From Roseibium litorale (GTDB lineage: Bacteria > Pseudomonadota > Alphaproteobacteria > Rhizobiales > Stappiaceae): a stretch of 64,000 nucleotides of DNA. Of the stretch, positions 16,783 through 25,686 are shown one piece after another. The position numbers and the translations under genes were made by a program. The stretch spans positions 186,001 to 250,000 of the forward strand of contig NZ_JACYXI010000006.1 in assembly GCF_014842915.1 (NCBI RefSeq), read 5' to 3'. The notes beneath the pieces were generated by a model. It searched no databases and was not told where the DNA came from. It was given only the letters and a program-made list of their open reading frames with translations. Positions within the stretch are counted from its first letter, which is position 1. Every line of letters starts with the position of its first letter.

Positions 16783-18087
16783 TCAGGAGCCGGAGCCGCC
16801 GCACTTGCCGGTCTTGACGTTGAAGTTGCCGCAGGACATCGGAGCGCGCCAATCGGAGATCAGGTCCTTGGAGCCTTCCAGGTAATCCGACCAGGCATCG
16901 CCAGCGACGAGACCCGAGGTTTCCCAGACGGTTTCAAACTGGCCGTCTTCCTGGATTTCACCGATCAGAACCGGCTTGGTGATGTGATGGTTCGGCATCA
17001 TGGCCGAATAGCCGCCGGTCAGGTTCGGAACGGAGACGCCGACGAGTGCGTCGATCACAGCGTCAGAGTCCGTGGTACCGGCCTTTTCAACGGCCTTCAG
17101 CCACATGTTGAAGCCGATGTAGGACGCTTCCATCGGATCGTTGGTCACGCGCTTGTCGTCCTTGGTATAGGCGTGCCAGGTATCGATGAATTCGGCGTTG
17201 GCTTCGGTATCTGCAGACTGGAAGTAGTTCCAGGCAGCGAGATGACCGACGAGCGGAGCCGTGTCGAGACCGGCAAGCTCTTCTTCACCCACGGAGAAGG
17301 CAACAACCGGAATGTCTTCCGCCTTGATGCCGGCGTTGCCCAGTTCCTTGTAGAAAGGCACGTTGGCGTCGCCGTTGATGGTCGAGACCACGGCGGTCTT
17401 CTTGCCTGCGGAGCCGAAGGCCTTGATATCGGACACGATCGTCTGCCAGTCGGAATGGCCGAACGGCGTGTAGTTGATCATGATGTCTTCGTCGGCCACG
17501 CCCTTGGCCTTCAGATAGGCCTCGAGGATCTTGTTGGTCGTGCGCGGATAGACATAGTCGGTGCCGGCGAGAACCCAGCGCTTCACCGCGCCGCCTTCTT
17601 CGCTCATCAGGTAGTCGACGGCCGGAATGGCCTGCTGGTTCGGGGCAGCGCCGGTGTAGAACACGTTGCGCTGGGATTCTTCGCCTTCGTACTGGACCGG
17701 ATAGAAGAGAACCGAGTTCAGCTCTTCAAAGACCGGCAGAACGGACTTGCGCGACACGGACGTCCAGCAGCCGAAGACGGCGGAGACCTTGTTCACTTCG
17801 ATCAGTTCGCGGGCCTTTTCGGCGAACAGCGGCCAGTCGGAAGCCGGGTCGACGACAACAGCTTCGAGCTTCTTGCCCAGAAGGCCACCCTTCTTGTTCT
17901 GCTCTTCGATGAGCATCAGCATGGCGTCCTTGAGCGTCGTTTCGGAAATCGCCATGGTGCCGGAAAGCGAATGCAGGATGCCAACCTTGATGGTGTCTTC
18001 GTCGGCCATGGCGCCACCGATCATGGTGGAAGCCATCAGGCTGGCCAGTGCAAGGCCCGCGGCGCGGGTCATCAGCTTGGTGCTCAT
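16783..18087 (-). CDS. urtA: Urea ABC transporter substrate-binding protein UrtA
   Basis: This 434-residue protein starts at the ATG giving MSTKLMTRAAG; the frame is open further upstream but without a start signal. The signal peptide ends at about residue 31 (GGAMA-DEDTIKVG). The mature part is a type I periplasmic-binding protein with motifs typical for urea/amide binders: VGILHSLSGTMAISE, FGCWTSVSRKSVLPVFE and VLFYPVQYEGEE. The C-terminus has two Cys (MSCGNF and GKCGGS). It is the first gene of urtABCDE and would be most highly expressed. Confidence 0.96.
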   Translation of the reverse strand: MSTKLMTRAAGLALASLMASTMIGGAMADEDTIKVGILHSLSGTMAISETTLKDAMLMLIEEQNKKGGLLGKKLEAVVVDPASDWPLFAEKARELIEVNKVSAVFGCWTSVSRKSVLPVFEELNSVLFYPVQYEGEESQRNVFYTGAAPNQQAIPAVDYLMSEEGGAVKRWVLAGTDYVYPRTTNKILEAYLKAKGVADEDIMINYTPFGHSDWQTIVSDIKAFGSAGKKTAVVSTINGDANVPFYKELGNAGIKAEDIPVVAFSVGEEELAGLDTAPLVGHLAAWNYFQSADTEANAEFIDTWHAYTKDDKRVTNDPMEASYIGFNMWLKAVEKAGTTDSDAVIDALVGVSVPNLTGGYSAMMPNHHITKPVLIGEIQEDGQFETVWETSGLVAGDAWSDYLEGSKDLISDWRAPMSCGNFNVKTGKCGGSGS

Positions 18088-18345
18088 CTGTTCAAGTCCC
18101 CTCTTATTTGCCCATGCCCCTGCGGTTCGGAGAACCGGGGCGGATCTGCGGCAATCGCCATCGCTGCCGTCTGGAGGGGATCGTGGGGGCAGCGGCTGCA
18201 GGGGGACATACGTCGAATGACGTAAGCGCTGGGGAAAAGTCCGCACTTTCACGCAGATGACCCTAGGTAGACCTTCGCCTTTCCATTGACCTGGAAAATT
18301 GTTCCAGATTTAAATCACGGTTCTCTGAAGGATTTTTTCCTTTAA
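18088..18345. promoter_or_regulatory. Divergent control region of urtA and bphO
   Basis: This 258-base region separates urtA (minus) from the heme oxygenase gene (plus). Toward urtA there is a leader hairpin at 18116-18141 (CGGTTC/GAACCG with an outer GCCCC/GGGGC). TACGTC-N4-GACGTA, a perfect 6+6 dyad, lies at 18209-18224, about 122 bases before the urtA start. I see no convincing sigma54 promoter. Which regulator uses the dyad is not evident. Confidence 0.45.
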
Positions 18346-18366
18346 TTGGGCGAGGACTTAACAAAC

Positions 18367-18912
18367 TTGACTGACCGAAGGAAACTCCTGCGGGACCACA
18401 CAAATCATCTTCACAAAAAACTCGATGACAACGTCGGCCCCTTGGGAAGCAATGAGCAATACCTGCGCTACCTCCACGGTATGCTGCAGTTCCGGCATCC
18501 GCTCGAACAACAGATCGCAGCGAGCAAGATACCCGCCGAGTTCGATGATTTCGTCCCGAGCATGATTTCCGAAGAGATAGAAAGTGACCTAAGGTCTCTG
18601 GACACAAAGCCGATTTTCTTGCCGGCAAGCATCACAGAGCCTCAACCATTTGAACTCAGTCAACTTTTGGGCGTCCTCTACGTGCTTGAAGGCTCTTCCC
18701 TGGGCGCCCACTTCCTGGTCAAGCAGGCTCACCAGCTAGGTTTCGGAGAAGCAAACGGAGCAAGTCATCTCGCCAAGCAGACCTCCCGCAAAGGGAACTG
18801 GAAAGCATTCTGCGCGTTGTTAGAGCAGATAGAAACAATTGATGAGAAGGCTATGACCAGCGCGGCGCGAACAACTTTCAGTCTCGCGCTGGATGCTTTC
18901 GAGAAAGTATGA
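18367..18912 (+). CDS. bphO: Biliverdin-producing heme oxygenase
   Basis: The protein opens heme to biliverdin, the chromophore of the bacteriophytochrome encoded immediately downstream. It has 181 residues if started at the TTG at 18367, preceded by GGGCGAGGA; a TTG at 18346 in frame lacks such a site. The fold is the all-helical heme oxygenase type. The N-terminal LRDHTNHLHKKLD has the proximal His candidates, and LYVLEGSSLGAHFLVKQ (about 106-122) is the distal-helix motif with the flexible glycines. The next gene starts on the base after this stop, so the two form a dedicated operon. Confidence 0.85.
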   Translation: MTDRRKLLRDHTNHLHKKLDDNVGPLGSNEQYLRYLHGMLQFRHPLEQQIAASKIPAEFDDFVPSMISEEIESDLRSLDTKPIFLPASITEPQPFELSQLLGVLYVLEGSSLGAHFLVKQAHQLGFGEANGASHLAKQTSRKGNWKAFCALLEQIETIDEKAMTSAARTTFSLALDAFEKV

Positions 18913-21456
18913 ATGACCCAGTCTGAACCCGTAAATCTTACGAATTGCGACCGTGAACCCATTCACATCCCCGGCAGCATCCAGCCTCATGGCTGCCTGC
19001 TTGCCTGTGACTTGGCCGTGTCCATCGTTCAGCGTCATTCGGCGAACACCGCGGAGCTCCTGTCGCTCGAGAGCCCGATCAACGGCCAGCCTCTGGCAGC
19101 TCTGGTCGGTGAGCAGATCACCCACGACATCCGCAACGCCCTGGCGGGCGCTCCGGATCCTGCCAGGGCGGGTCTGCTGCTGCGCCAGCAGATGGCCAAC
19201 GGCCGTGTTTACGACATTTCCGTCCACCGGCACGCCGGTCACGCGATTATCGAGTTCGAAGCGGCGGACACAAACGTCCTGCCGGTGCAGCTCGCCCGTG
19301 AGCTGATCGGCCGAATCCGCATGATCACCACCAGCGAAGAGCTGCTGCGCAAGACCCCGGCCCTGCTGCGGGCCGTGCTCGACTATGACCGGGTGATGAT
19401 CTACCGGTTCGAGGAGGATGGTGCCGGCAAGGTGGAGAGCGAAGCAAAGCGCTCTGACCTGGAGAGCTTTCAGGGGCAGTATTTCCCGGCAAGCGACATC
19501 CCTCAACAGGCGCGCGCGCTGTATCTGAAAAACTCCATCCGCATCATCTCGGACGCCCGTGGCCAACGCGTTTCGATCGAGCCGGTGTTCGATGGATCCG
19601 GAGAGCCGCTGGATCTGTCCTACGCCCACTTGCGCAGCGTGTCACCGATCCACCTGGAATATCTGCGCAACATGGGCGTTGCAGCCTCCATGTCGATCTC
19701 GATCATCGTCGATGGCGCGCTCTGGGGTTTGATCGCCTGCCACAATTATTCGCCGAAGATCATGACCCTGCCGCAGCGCATCGCCTCGGAGATGTTCTGC
19801 GAGTTCTTCTCCATGCATCTGATCGGCCTGCTGCACCACCACAAGCTCAATCTTGTAACCGCAGCACGCGATTCCCTTGACCGGTTCCTGCAGCGCGCAA
19901 GCCAGCAGACGGATGTGATGGATCTGCTGATAGAGGTCCTGCCGGACTTCCAGACGATGATCGACTGTGACGGCATTGGCTTTTTCCTGCAAGGGGAATG
20001 GCATTCGCTCGGAACCGTGCCGCCTGCCGAAGTGATCCCTCAGCTCGCCCAGCATATTACCGAAACCGGGGAAGACCGGATCTGGACCACCAATCAGCTC
20101 ACAGCAGTCTTTCCGCCTGCGGCCGGGTTCTACGAGAATGTGTCCGGCGTTCTGGCCATTCCGCTGTCGCACGTTTCCGACGATTGCCTGCTGTTCTTCC
20201 GCAAGGAGCGCCTGCAGACCCTCAACTGGGCAGGCAATCCGGACAAGTCCTACGAGACCGGGCCGTTCGGTGACAGGCTCACCCCGCGCAAGAGCTTCGC
20301 GATCTGGAAGGAAACGGTCGAACGCCAGTCCGAGTCCTGGTCGGAAGCCGACATGGAAATCGCATCGGCGATCCATTCGGCTGCGGTCGAGGTGGTTCTG
20401 CGCCACAGCGAGCTAATGCAGGAAGAACGCGACAAGGCTGATCTGCGGCAGCGGCTCCTGAATGAAGAGCTGAACCACCGGGTGAAGAACATCCTGGCGG
20501 TGATCAAGTCACTGATTGCGACACCCGCGAGGGAAGCAGCCACCCTGCAAGACTATATCACCTCACTGAAGGGCCGCATCCAGGCCCTGGCGCATGCCCA
20601 TGACCAGGTGATCCGTGGCAGCGGCGGCGGCGATATCCGCGGCCTGCTGGAAGCTGAACTGCTGCCCTATACTGCCGGCACCGCAGCCATCCAGCTGGAA
20701 GGTCCCAAGGTCAAGCTCGACGGACGCGCCTATGCGGTTGCAGCTCTCGTGTTCCACGAGATGTGTACCAATGCAGCCAAATACGGCGCGCTGTCGCGCC
20801 CGGGCGGTCATCTGACCATCCGCTGGGGGCTTGACGGGGCCTGCGATCTCGAAGTCAACTGGCAGGAGGCAGGGGGACCAAAGGTCACGCCGCCGAGCCG
20901 GAAGGGCTTCGGCTCGTCCCTGATCGAGCGCAGCATTCCCTTTGACCTTGGCGGCTCCAGCGAGATCAACTTCGACCTCACCGGCCTCCGGGCGCGGATG
21001 ACGATCCCGGCCAAGTTCATCACCGTGACGGAGAGCCTTGACGCGCTCCAGCCGCAGGTGATCGCGGAAATGGCACCGGGCCTGTCCGGCAAGCCGGAAA
21101 ATGCCGCCGTGCTGCTGGTCGAGGATCAGGTCCTGATTGCCATGGACGTGGAGATGATGCTTTCCGATCAAGGTTTTGCGAAGGTAGCGACCGCCAATTC
21201 CGTGACCTCGGCTCTGGAGCAGCTAGAAACTTTTGCTCCGGATGTGGCTGTTCTCGACATAAATCTCGGCCACGAGACGTCGATCCCGGTCGCTTTGGAA
21301 CTCCACAGCCGCAAAATCCCCTTCGTGTTTGCGACGGGATATGACGACAAGACGCAACTTCCGCCGGAACTCGGGGATGTTACCGTGGTGCGGAAACCCT
21401 ACAACAGCGAGGCTCTGGTCAGAGCGCTCTCTCAGCTTATGATGAGCCGCCATTAG
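18913..21456 (+). CDS. bphP: Bacteriophytochrome HWE histidine kinase with C-terminal receiver
   Basis: This 847-residue red/far-red photoreceptor is probably cytoplasmic. C12 near the N-terminus (NCDREPIHIPGSIQPHG) is the biliverdin-attachment cysteine. PAS (about 10-110), GAF (about 130-310, with FPASDIPQQAR) and PHY (about 320-490, PRKSF tongue motif) form the sensor. An HWE-type kinase follows: H522 in NEELNHRVKN, N-box FHEMCTNAAKYGALS and the W-x-E motif WQEAGGP. A receiver domain ends the protein with phospho-acceptor D782. No DNA-binding output gene follows, so phosphate probably passes to another partner or the receiver tunes the kinase. Heme oxygenase is translationally adjacent upstream. 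Confidence 0.93.
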   Translation: MTQSEPVNLTNCDREPIHIPGSIQPHGCLLACDLAVSIVQRHSANTAELLSLESPINGQPLAALVGEQITHDIRNALAGAPDPARAGLLLRQQMANGRVYDISVHRHAGHAIIEFEAADTNVLPVQLARELIGRIRMITTSEELLRKTPALLRAVLDYDRVMIYRFEEDGAGKVESEAKRSDLESFQGQYFPASDIPQQARALYLKNSIRIISDARGQRVSIEPVFDGSGEPLDLSYAHLRSVSPIHLEYLRNMGVAASMSISIIVDGALWGLIACHNYSPKIMTLPQRIASEMFCEFFSMHLIGLLHHHKLNLVTAARDSLDRFLQRASQQTDVMDLLIEVLPDFQTMIDCDGIGFFLQGEWHSLGTVPPAEVIPQLAQHITETGEDRIWTTNQLTAVFPPAAGFYENVSGVLAIPLSHVSDDCLLFFRKERLQTLNWAGNPDKSYETGPFGDRLTPRKSFAIWKETVERQSESWSEADMEIASAIHSAAVEVVLRHSELMQEERDKADLRQRLLNEELNHRVKNILAVIKSLIATPAREAATLQDYITSLKGRIQALAHAHDQVIRGSGGGDIRGLLEAELLPYTAGTAAIQLEGPKVKLDGRAYAVAALVFHEMCTNAAKYGALSRPGGHLTIRWGLDGACDLEVNWQEAGGPKVTPPSRKGFGSSLIERSIPFDLGGSSEINFDLTGLRARMTIPAKFITVTESLDALQPQVIAEMAPGLSGKPENAAVLLVEDQVLIAMDVEMMLSDQGFAKVATANSVTSALEQLETFAPDVAVLDINLGHETSIPVALELHSRKIPFVFATGYDDKTQLPPELGDVTVVRKPYNSEALVRALSQLMMSRH

Positions 21457-21617
21457 ACCGCCAGAAGCTGCCTAGAAACTGATCATTTGCCCTGAATTTT
21501 GGCAAAACTGACAGACTGGACAGACAAACCTATGAGTACGGGCGGACTCTCACCCATGGAGAATCCGCCCGGAAGCTTCCAACTGGCCTTCAAAGCCGCT
21601 GGAGAACGACAGCGCGC

Positions 21618-22019
21618 TCAGTCGTCGCTGTCGTTGCTGTCGTGGTCGTTGCTGTCGGGACCATTGTCATCGTTTCCGCGGCCTCCGTCGTCATTACCGC
21701 GGCCGCTATCGTCGTCGCCGCGGCCACCGTCGTTGCTGGCACTGTCGTGCGAGCTTTCGCGTCCGCTGTCGGTGCCGCCAGAACGATCATCGGAGCCGGA
21801 ATCTCCCGCTTCCTGATGGCTTTCCCGGCCACCGGTCGAGGCGGTACGGCTATCATGGTCGCGCTGCCCCCTGTCCGAGGCTTCAGAGCCGGTCCGGCCG
21901 CTGAAATCACCGCTGATCAGATTGCTGAGAAAACTGCCGCTGCGTGTCTCTTCAGCGAAAGCTCCGGAAACACCCTGAAGAAGAAAAGCCGCCGCCAATA
22001 CCATCAAACCTTTTTTCAT
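21618..22019 (-). CDS. Secreted acidic low-complexity protein (Asp/Gly/Ser/Asn-rich)
   Basis: This protein has 133 residues from the ATG giving MKKGLMVLAAA, preceded by GGAAGGAA. A signal peptide ends at about residue 23 (GAFA-EETR). The rest is disordered, made mostly of D, G, S, N and R, with repeats of the kind SGRGNDD/GGRGNDD near the end and a final run of Asp/Ser. I do not recognise a family. Such tails can bind calcium, but that is a guess. The translated repeats in other frames are spurious. Confidence 0.65.
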   Translation of the reverse strand: MKKGLMVLAAAFLLQGVSGAFAEETRSGSFLSNLISGDFSGRTGSEASDRGQRDHDSRTASTGGRESHQEAGDSGSDDRSGGTDSGRESSHDSASNDGGRGDDDSGRGNDDGGRGNDDNGPDSNDHDSNDSDD

Positions 22020-22278
22020 CTTCCATTCCTTCCCTAGTTGTTTTGCAGAAACGCCACCAGTGCGGCGCTGACAAAACAGATCTAGCAAAGTCGCGCTGAC
22101 AGCCCGCTGACACAGGATGTCATGTTCTTGCTCAAAAACCGGCGCCACTTATCTGAACCACAAAACATTGGCCAACCCTTGGCATTTTTATTGCTTCAAA
22201 TTCGTTCAAAGAATGAGCAAGCTGTCAGGCAGAGGCTTCCCGCCATTCCATTGACCTCAATCCAGCTGGATATTTCAC
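22020..22278. other. Divergent intergenic region
   Basis: This stretch of 259 bases lies between the low-complexity protein (minus) and the transporter-kinase (plus). It is AT-richer than its neighbours. I see no RNA gene, repeat or clear dyad; it presumably holds both promoters. Confidence 0.5.
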
Positions 22279-25200
22279 ATGACAGCGCGCCAGCGCATTC
22301 TGCCGGTCCGGCGCCAATACAATCAGTGGGTCAACAATCAGACCCTTGAGGACTATGCGCTGAGGTTCACGGCCAAGAGCGCCCGGCGCTTTTCCTCCCG
22401 GCTGATTTCGCAGACTGCCATCGGAGCGATCTCCTTTCTGGCGCTAGAGGCCATCGGTGGGGCGATCACACTTTCCTATGGTACGGCGAATGCTTTTCTC
22501 GCGATTCTCATCGGATGCCTGGCGCTGCTGTTCGTCGGCTTGCCCATTGCGCGCTATGCCATCCGCCACGGGGTCGACATCGACCTCCTCACCCGCGGCG
22601 CGGGCTTTGGCTATATTGGATCGACGATCACCTCCCTGATCTATGCCAGCTTCACCTTTCTGCTCTTCGCCATCGAAGCCTCGATCATGTCGAGCGCGCT
22701 GCACTATGCGTTCTCAATCCCGCTTTGGCTTGGCTATATCATCAGCGCGGTTGCCGTCATTCCGCTGGTCACCCACGGCATCACCTGGATCAGCCGGTTT
22801 CAGCTTTTGACCCAGCCGTTCTGGATCGTGCTGAACATCCTGCCCTTCGTCTTCATCGCTTTTGCGGATTGGAGTGCATTTTCCGGCTGGGTCCGCTTTG
22901 CAGGCATCGATCCGCTGACCCAAACCGCCCGGCCGGATGCAGGATGGGCATCTGTCAACCTCATCAGCGTGGGCGCTGCTTCTGCCGTCATTCTGGCGCT
23001 CATGGCCCAGATCGGTGAGCAGGTGGACTTCCTGCGCTTTCTGCCTGCCCAGGATATGCCGCGCAAACGGCACAGGCTCTCTCTGTTTCTGGCGGGTGCC
23101 GGCTGGGTGCTGCTCGGCGCTCCCAAGATGCTCGCAGGCTCCTTCCTGGCAGTGCTGGCCTTGTCCGCGGGCATAAGCCCGGATCACGCGGACGAGCCCT
23201 CGCGCATGTATGCGGTTGCCTTCGGCTATATGCTGCCGTCCGAACAGGCCGCCCTTTTCCTGATGGCTGCCTTCGTTGTGGTGTCCCAGCTCAAGATCAA
23301 CGTGATGAACGCCTATGCGGGCTCTCTCGCCTGGTCGAACTTCTTCTCGCGTCTGACCCACAGCCATCCGGGCCGTGTGGTCTGGCTGGTGTTCAACGTC
23401 GCCATTGCCCTGCTGCTGATGGAACTCGGGATCTATGAGCTTCTGGAGGAAACTCTCGGCGTCTTTTCCATCATTGCGATGGCCTGGCTATCGACCATTT
23501 CCGCGGACCTCTTCATCAACAAACCCCTTGGTCTGTCGCCTCCCGGCATCGAGTTCAAGCGGGCGCATCTTTATGACATCAACCCGGTTGGCACAGGGGC
23601 CATGGCCTTGGCTGCCACCGCCGGGCTCTTGGCCCATTTCAACTACTTCGGTGCCGAGGCGGCAGCCTTCGCCCCTTTCGTCGCCATGATCGTTGCCTAT
23701 CTCGCAGCGCCTGCCATCGCCTTTGGCACGGGCGGCAAATACGCCCTTGCCCGCAAGCCAAGGCGGCACTGGAACCAGAAATCCACGATCACCTGCTCGA
23801 TCTGCGAAAACCCGTTCGAACCGGAGGACATGGCCTATTGCCCGGCCTACCAGGCGCCGATCTGCTCGCTCTGCTGCTCGCTGGATGCCCGCTGCCACGA
23901 TCTGTGCAAACCAAAGGCCAGGTTGTCCCATCAGGTCGGTGTGGCCGCGGCCCACTTCCTGCCGGAAAAGACCCTTGGCCACCTGCGCACCCGCCTTGGC
24001 CGCTATGCCGTGACCGCCGTTCTGTCGACCGCCGCCATCGGCCTGGTCCTCTGGATCATCTCCGCCCGCGCGGTCGATCTTTACCCGGAAGCCGCCGGGA
24101 TCATCGGGCAGACCGTGGCACTGATCTTCTTCGTCTTTGCCGTCGCAGCCGGGATTGCCTCCTGGTTCCTGGTGCTCGCCCATGACACGCGCCATGTGGC
24201 GGAAGAGGAATCCGCCCGCCAGAACGCCCTGCTGCAGAAGGAAATCGACGCGCACAGCAAGACCGACGCGGCGCTTCAGAAAGCCAAGGAGGACGCGGAA
24301 GCGGCAAACCTTGCCAAAAGCCGCTATGTGGTCGGCCTCAGCCATGAACTGCGCACCCCGCTGAATGCGGTGCTGGGCTATGCCCAGGTGATGGAGCGGG
24401 ATGAAACGATCCCGGAAAACCGGCGGGCAAACCTCCACACCATCCGCCGCAGCGCCGAACATCTCTCAGGACTGATCGACGGGCTGCTGGACATTTCCCG
24501 CATCGAGGCGGGCCGTTTGCAGGTCTATTCCAACGAGATCGACATCCACGACTTCCTCGACCAGATCGCCGATATGTTCGAGATGCAGGCCGGAGCGAAG
24601 GGCCTCAAGTTCATCCACGAACGCTCCCCCAACCTGCCGGTTCATGTGCGCACGGATGAAAAGCGCCTGCGCCAGATCCTGGTGAACCTGCTCACCAACG
24701 CAATCAAATTCACCGAGACCGGCTCGGTCAGCCTGACCGTCGGCTACCGGTCGCAGGTCGCAACCTTCACCGTTACAGACACCGGTCCCGGCATCGCGCT
24801 GGAAGAACAGTCCAAGGTGTTTGAACCCTTCGGGCGGGGGGAAGGCGAAAAAATACAGCGCACCCCCGGCCTCGGGCTGGGTCTGACGATCACCAAACTG
24901 CTGACCGAAACCCTTGGCGGTGCGATTGGGCTCTCCAGCGAACCAGGCAAGGGCTCGCGCTTTGAAGTCCGCCTGATGCTGGCCGCCGTTACCCAGTCTC
25001 CCAAGGCACGGCAGAAGGAGGAGCGTATCACCGGCTACAAGGGAGTCCGTAAGACTATCGCCGTTGCCGATGACAATCCCGACCACCGGGCACTGGTCTG
25101 CGAAATCCTGAAACCTCTTGGCTTTGCGGTGCTGGAAGCCGGAAATGGCGCGGAATGCCTGACGCTCCTAAACGACCCCTTGCCAGATCTTTATCTGCTC

Positions 25201-25686
25201 GACATCCTTATGCCGGACATGAACGGCTGGCAGTTGCTTCAGGAGCTGAGAACCCGTGGCATCCAGGCGCCGGTGATCATGTTGTCCGCCAACATCGCCG
25301 ATGCCGCCCTTCGTCCAGGTGGATCGGAGCTGCATAACGACAGCCTGTCCAAGCCCTTCAACGTGGGTCAGCTTCTGGCAAAGCTGCGCAAACATCTTGA
25401 TCTGGATTGGACAAGCTTGCCGCAAACGGCCACGGCCGGCAGCCAGCCGCTCAACGGCTCCGGAACTGTAGCCGGCACAGATCTCGTTCATCCCGGCCTG
25501 GGTCATCTTGATGAATTGATCAGCCTTGGCCAGATCGGCTACATCCATGGCATCGAAGCGAAGCTGAAGCAGCTTGAAACCGATCCGCGCAACGGGCCTC
25601 TGGTCACGCGCCTGCGCGGCCATCTCAAGCAGTTCGACTTCGACAGCTACACCCGCGTGCTTGAAGGACTTGCATCCAATGACTGA
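22279..25686 (+). CDS. NCS1-transporter-domain hybrid sensor histidine kinase
   Basis: The protein has 1135 residues. Residues 1 to about 490 form about twelve membrane segments resembling NCS1 (cytosine/allantoin permease-like) transporters: the opening RRQYNQWVNNQTLEDYALRF and FLALEAIGGAITLSYG are typical. A cysteine cluster follows (C506, C509, C521, C529, C532, C533, C539, C543 plus H540), probably metal-binding. Two more membrane helices and a coiled coil lead to a HisKA/HATPase kinase (H689 in GLSHELRTPLNAVLG; N box LLTNAIKF; DTGPGIALEE; GLGLGLTI). A receiver follows with D975, and a short helical C-terminal tail. It resembles transporter-fused kinases such as CbrA, but with an NCS1 rather than SSS module. 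The ligand is unknown. Confidence 0.88.
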   Translation: MTARQRILPVRRQYNQWVNNQTLEDYALRFTAKSARRFSSRLISQTAIGAISFLALEAIGGAITLSYGTANAFLAILIGCLALLFVGLPIARYAIRHGVDIDLLTRGAGFGYIGSTITSLIYASFTFLLFAIEASIMSSALHYAFSIPLWLGYIISAVAVIPLVTHGITWISRFQLLTQPFWIVLNILPFVFIAFADWSAFSGWVRFAGIDPLTQTARPDAGWASVNLISVGAASAVILALMAQIGEQVDFLRFLPAQDMPRKRHRLSLFLAGAGWVLLGAPKMLAGSFLAVLALSAGISPDHADEPSRMYAVAFGYMLPSEQAALFLMAAFVVVSQLKINVMNAYAGSLAWSNFFSRLTHSHPGRVVWLVFNVAIALLLMELGIYELLEETLGVFSIIAMAWLSTISADLFINKPLGLSPPGIEFKRAHLYDINPVGTGAMALAATAGLLAHFNYFGAEAAAFAPFVAMIVAYLAAPAIAFGTGGKYALARKPRRHWNQKSTITCSICENPFEPEDMAYCPAYQAPICSLCCSLDARCHDLCKPKARLSHQVGVAAAHFLPEKTLGHLRTRLGRYAVTAVLSTAAIGLVLWIISARAVDLYPEAAGIIGQTVALIFFVFAVAAGIASWFLVLAHDTRHVAEEESARQNALLQKEIDAHSKTDAALQKAKEDAEAANLAKSRYVVGLSHELRTPLNAVLGYAQVMERDETIPENRRANLHTIRRSAEHLSGLIDGLLDISRIEAGRLQVYSNEIDIHDFLDQIADMFEMQAGAKGLKFIHERSPNLPVHVRTDEKRLRQILVNLLTNAIKFTETGSVSLTVGYRSQVATFTVTDTGPGIALEEQSKVFEPFGRGEGEKIQRTPGLGLGLTITKLLTETLGGAIGLSSEPGKGSRFEVRLMLAAVTQSPKARQKEERITGYKGVRKTIAVADDNPDHRALVCEILKPLGFAVLEAGNGAECLTLLNDPLPDLYLLDILMPDMNGWQLLQELRTRGIQAPVIMLSANIADAALRPGGSELHNDSLSKPFNVGQLLAKLRKHLDLDWTSLPQTATAGSQPLNGSGTVAGTDLVHPGLGHLDELISLGQIGYIHGIEAKLKQLETDPRNGPLVTRLRGHLKQFDFDSYTRVLEGLASND

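Noticed and set aside
16309..18225. 638-codon plus-strand frame opposite urtA
   Set aside because: UrtA is unmistakable on the minus strand; the antisense product has no recognisable domain and runs through the palindromic repeat.
18088..18345. Sigma54 promoter for urtA
   Set aside because: TGGCGATTGCCGCAG on the minus strand keeps the -24 GG but does not give the TTGC at the right spacing.
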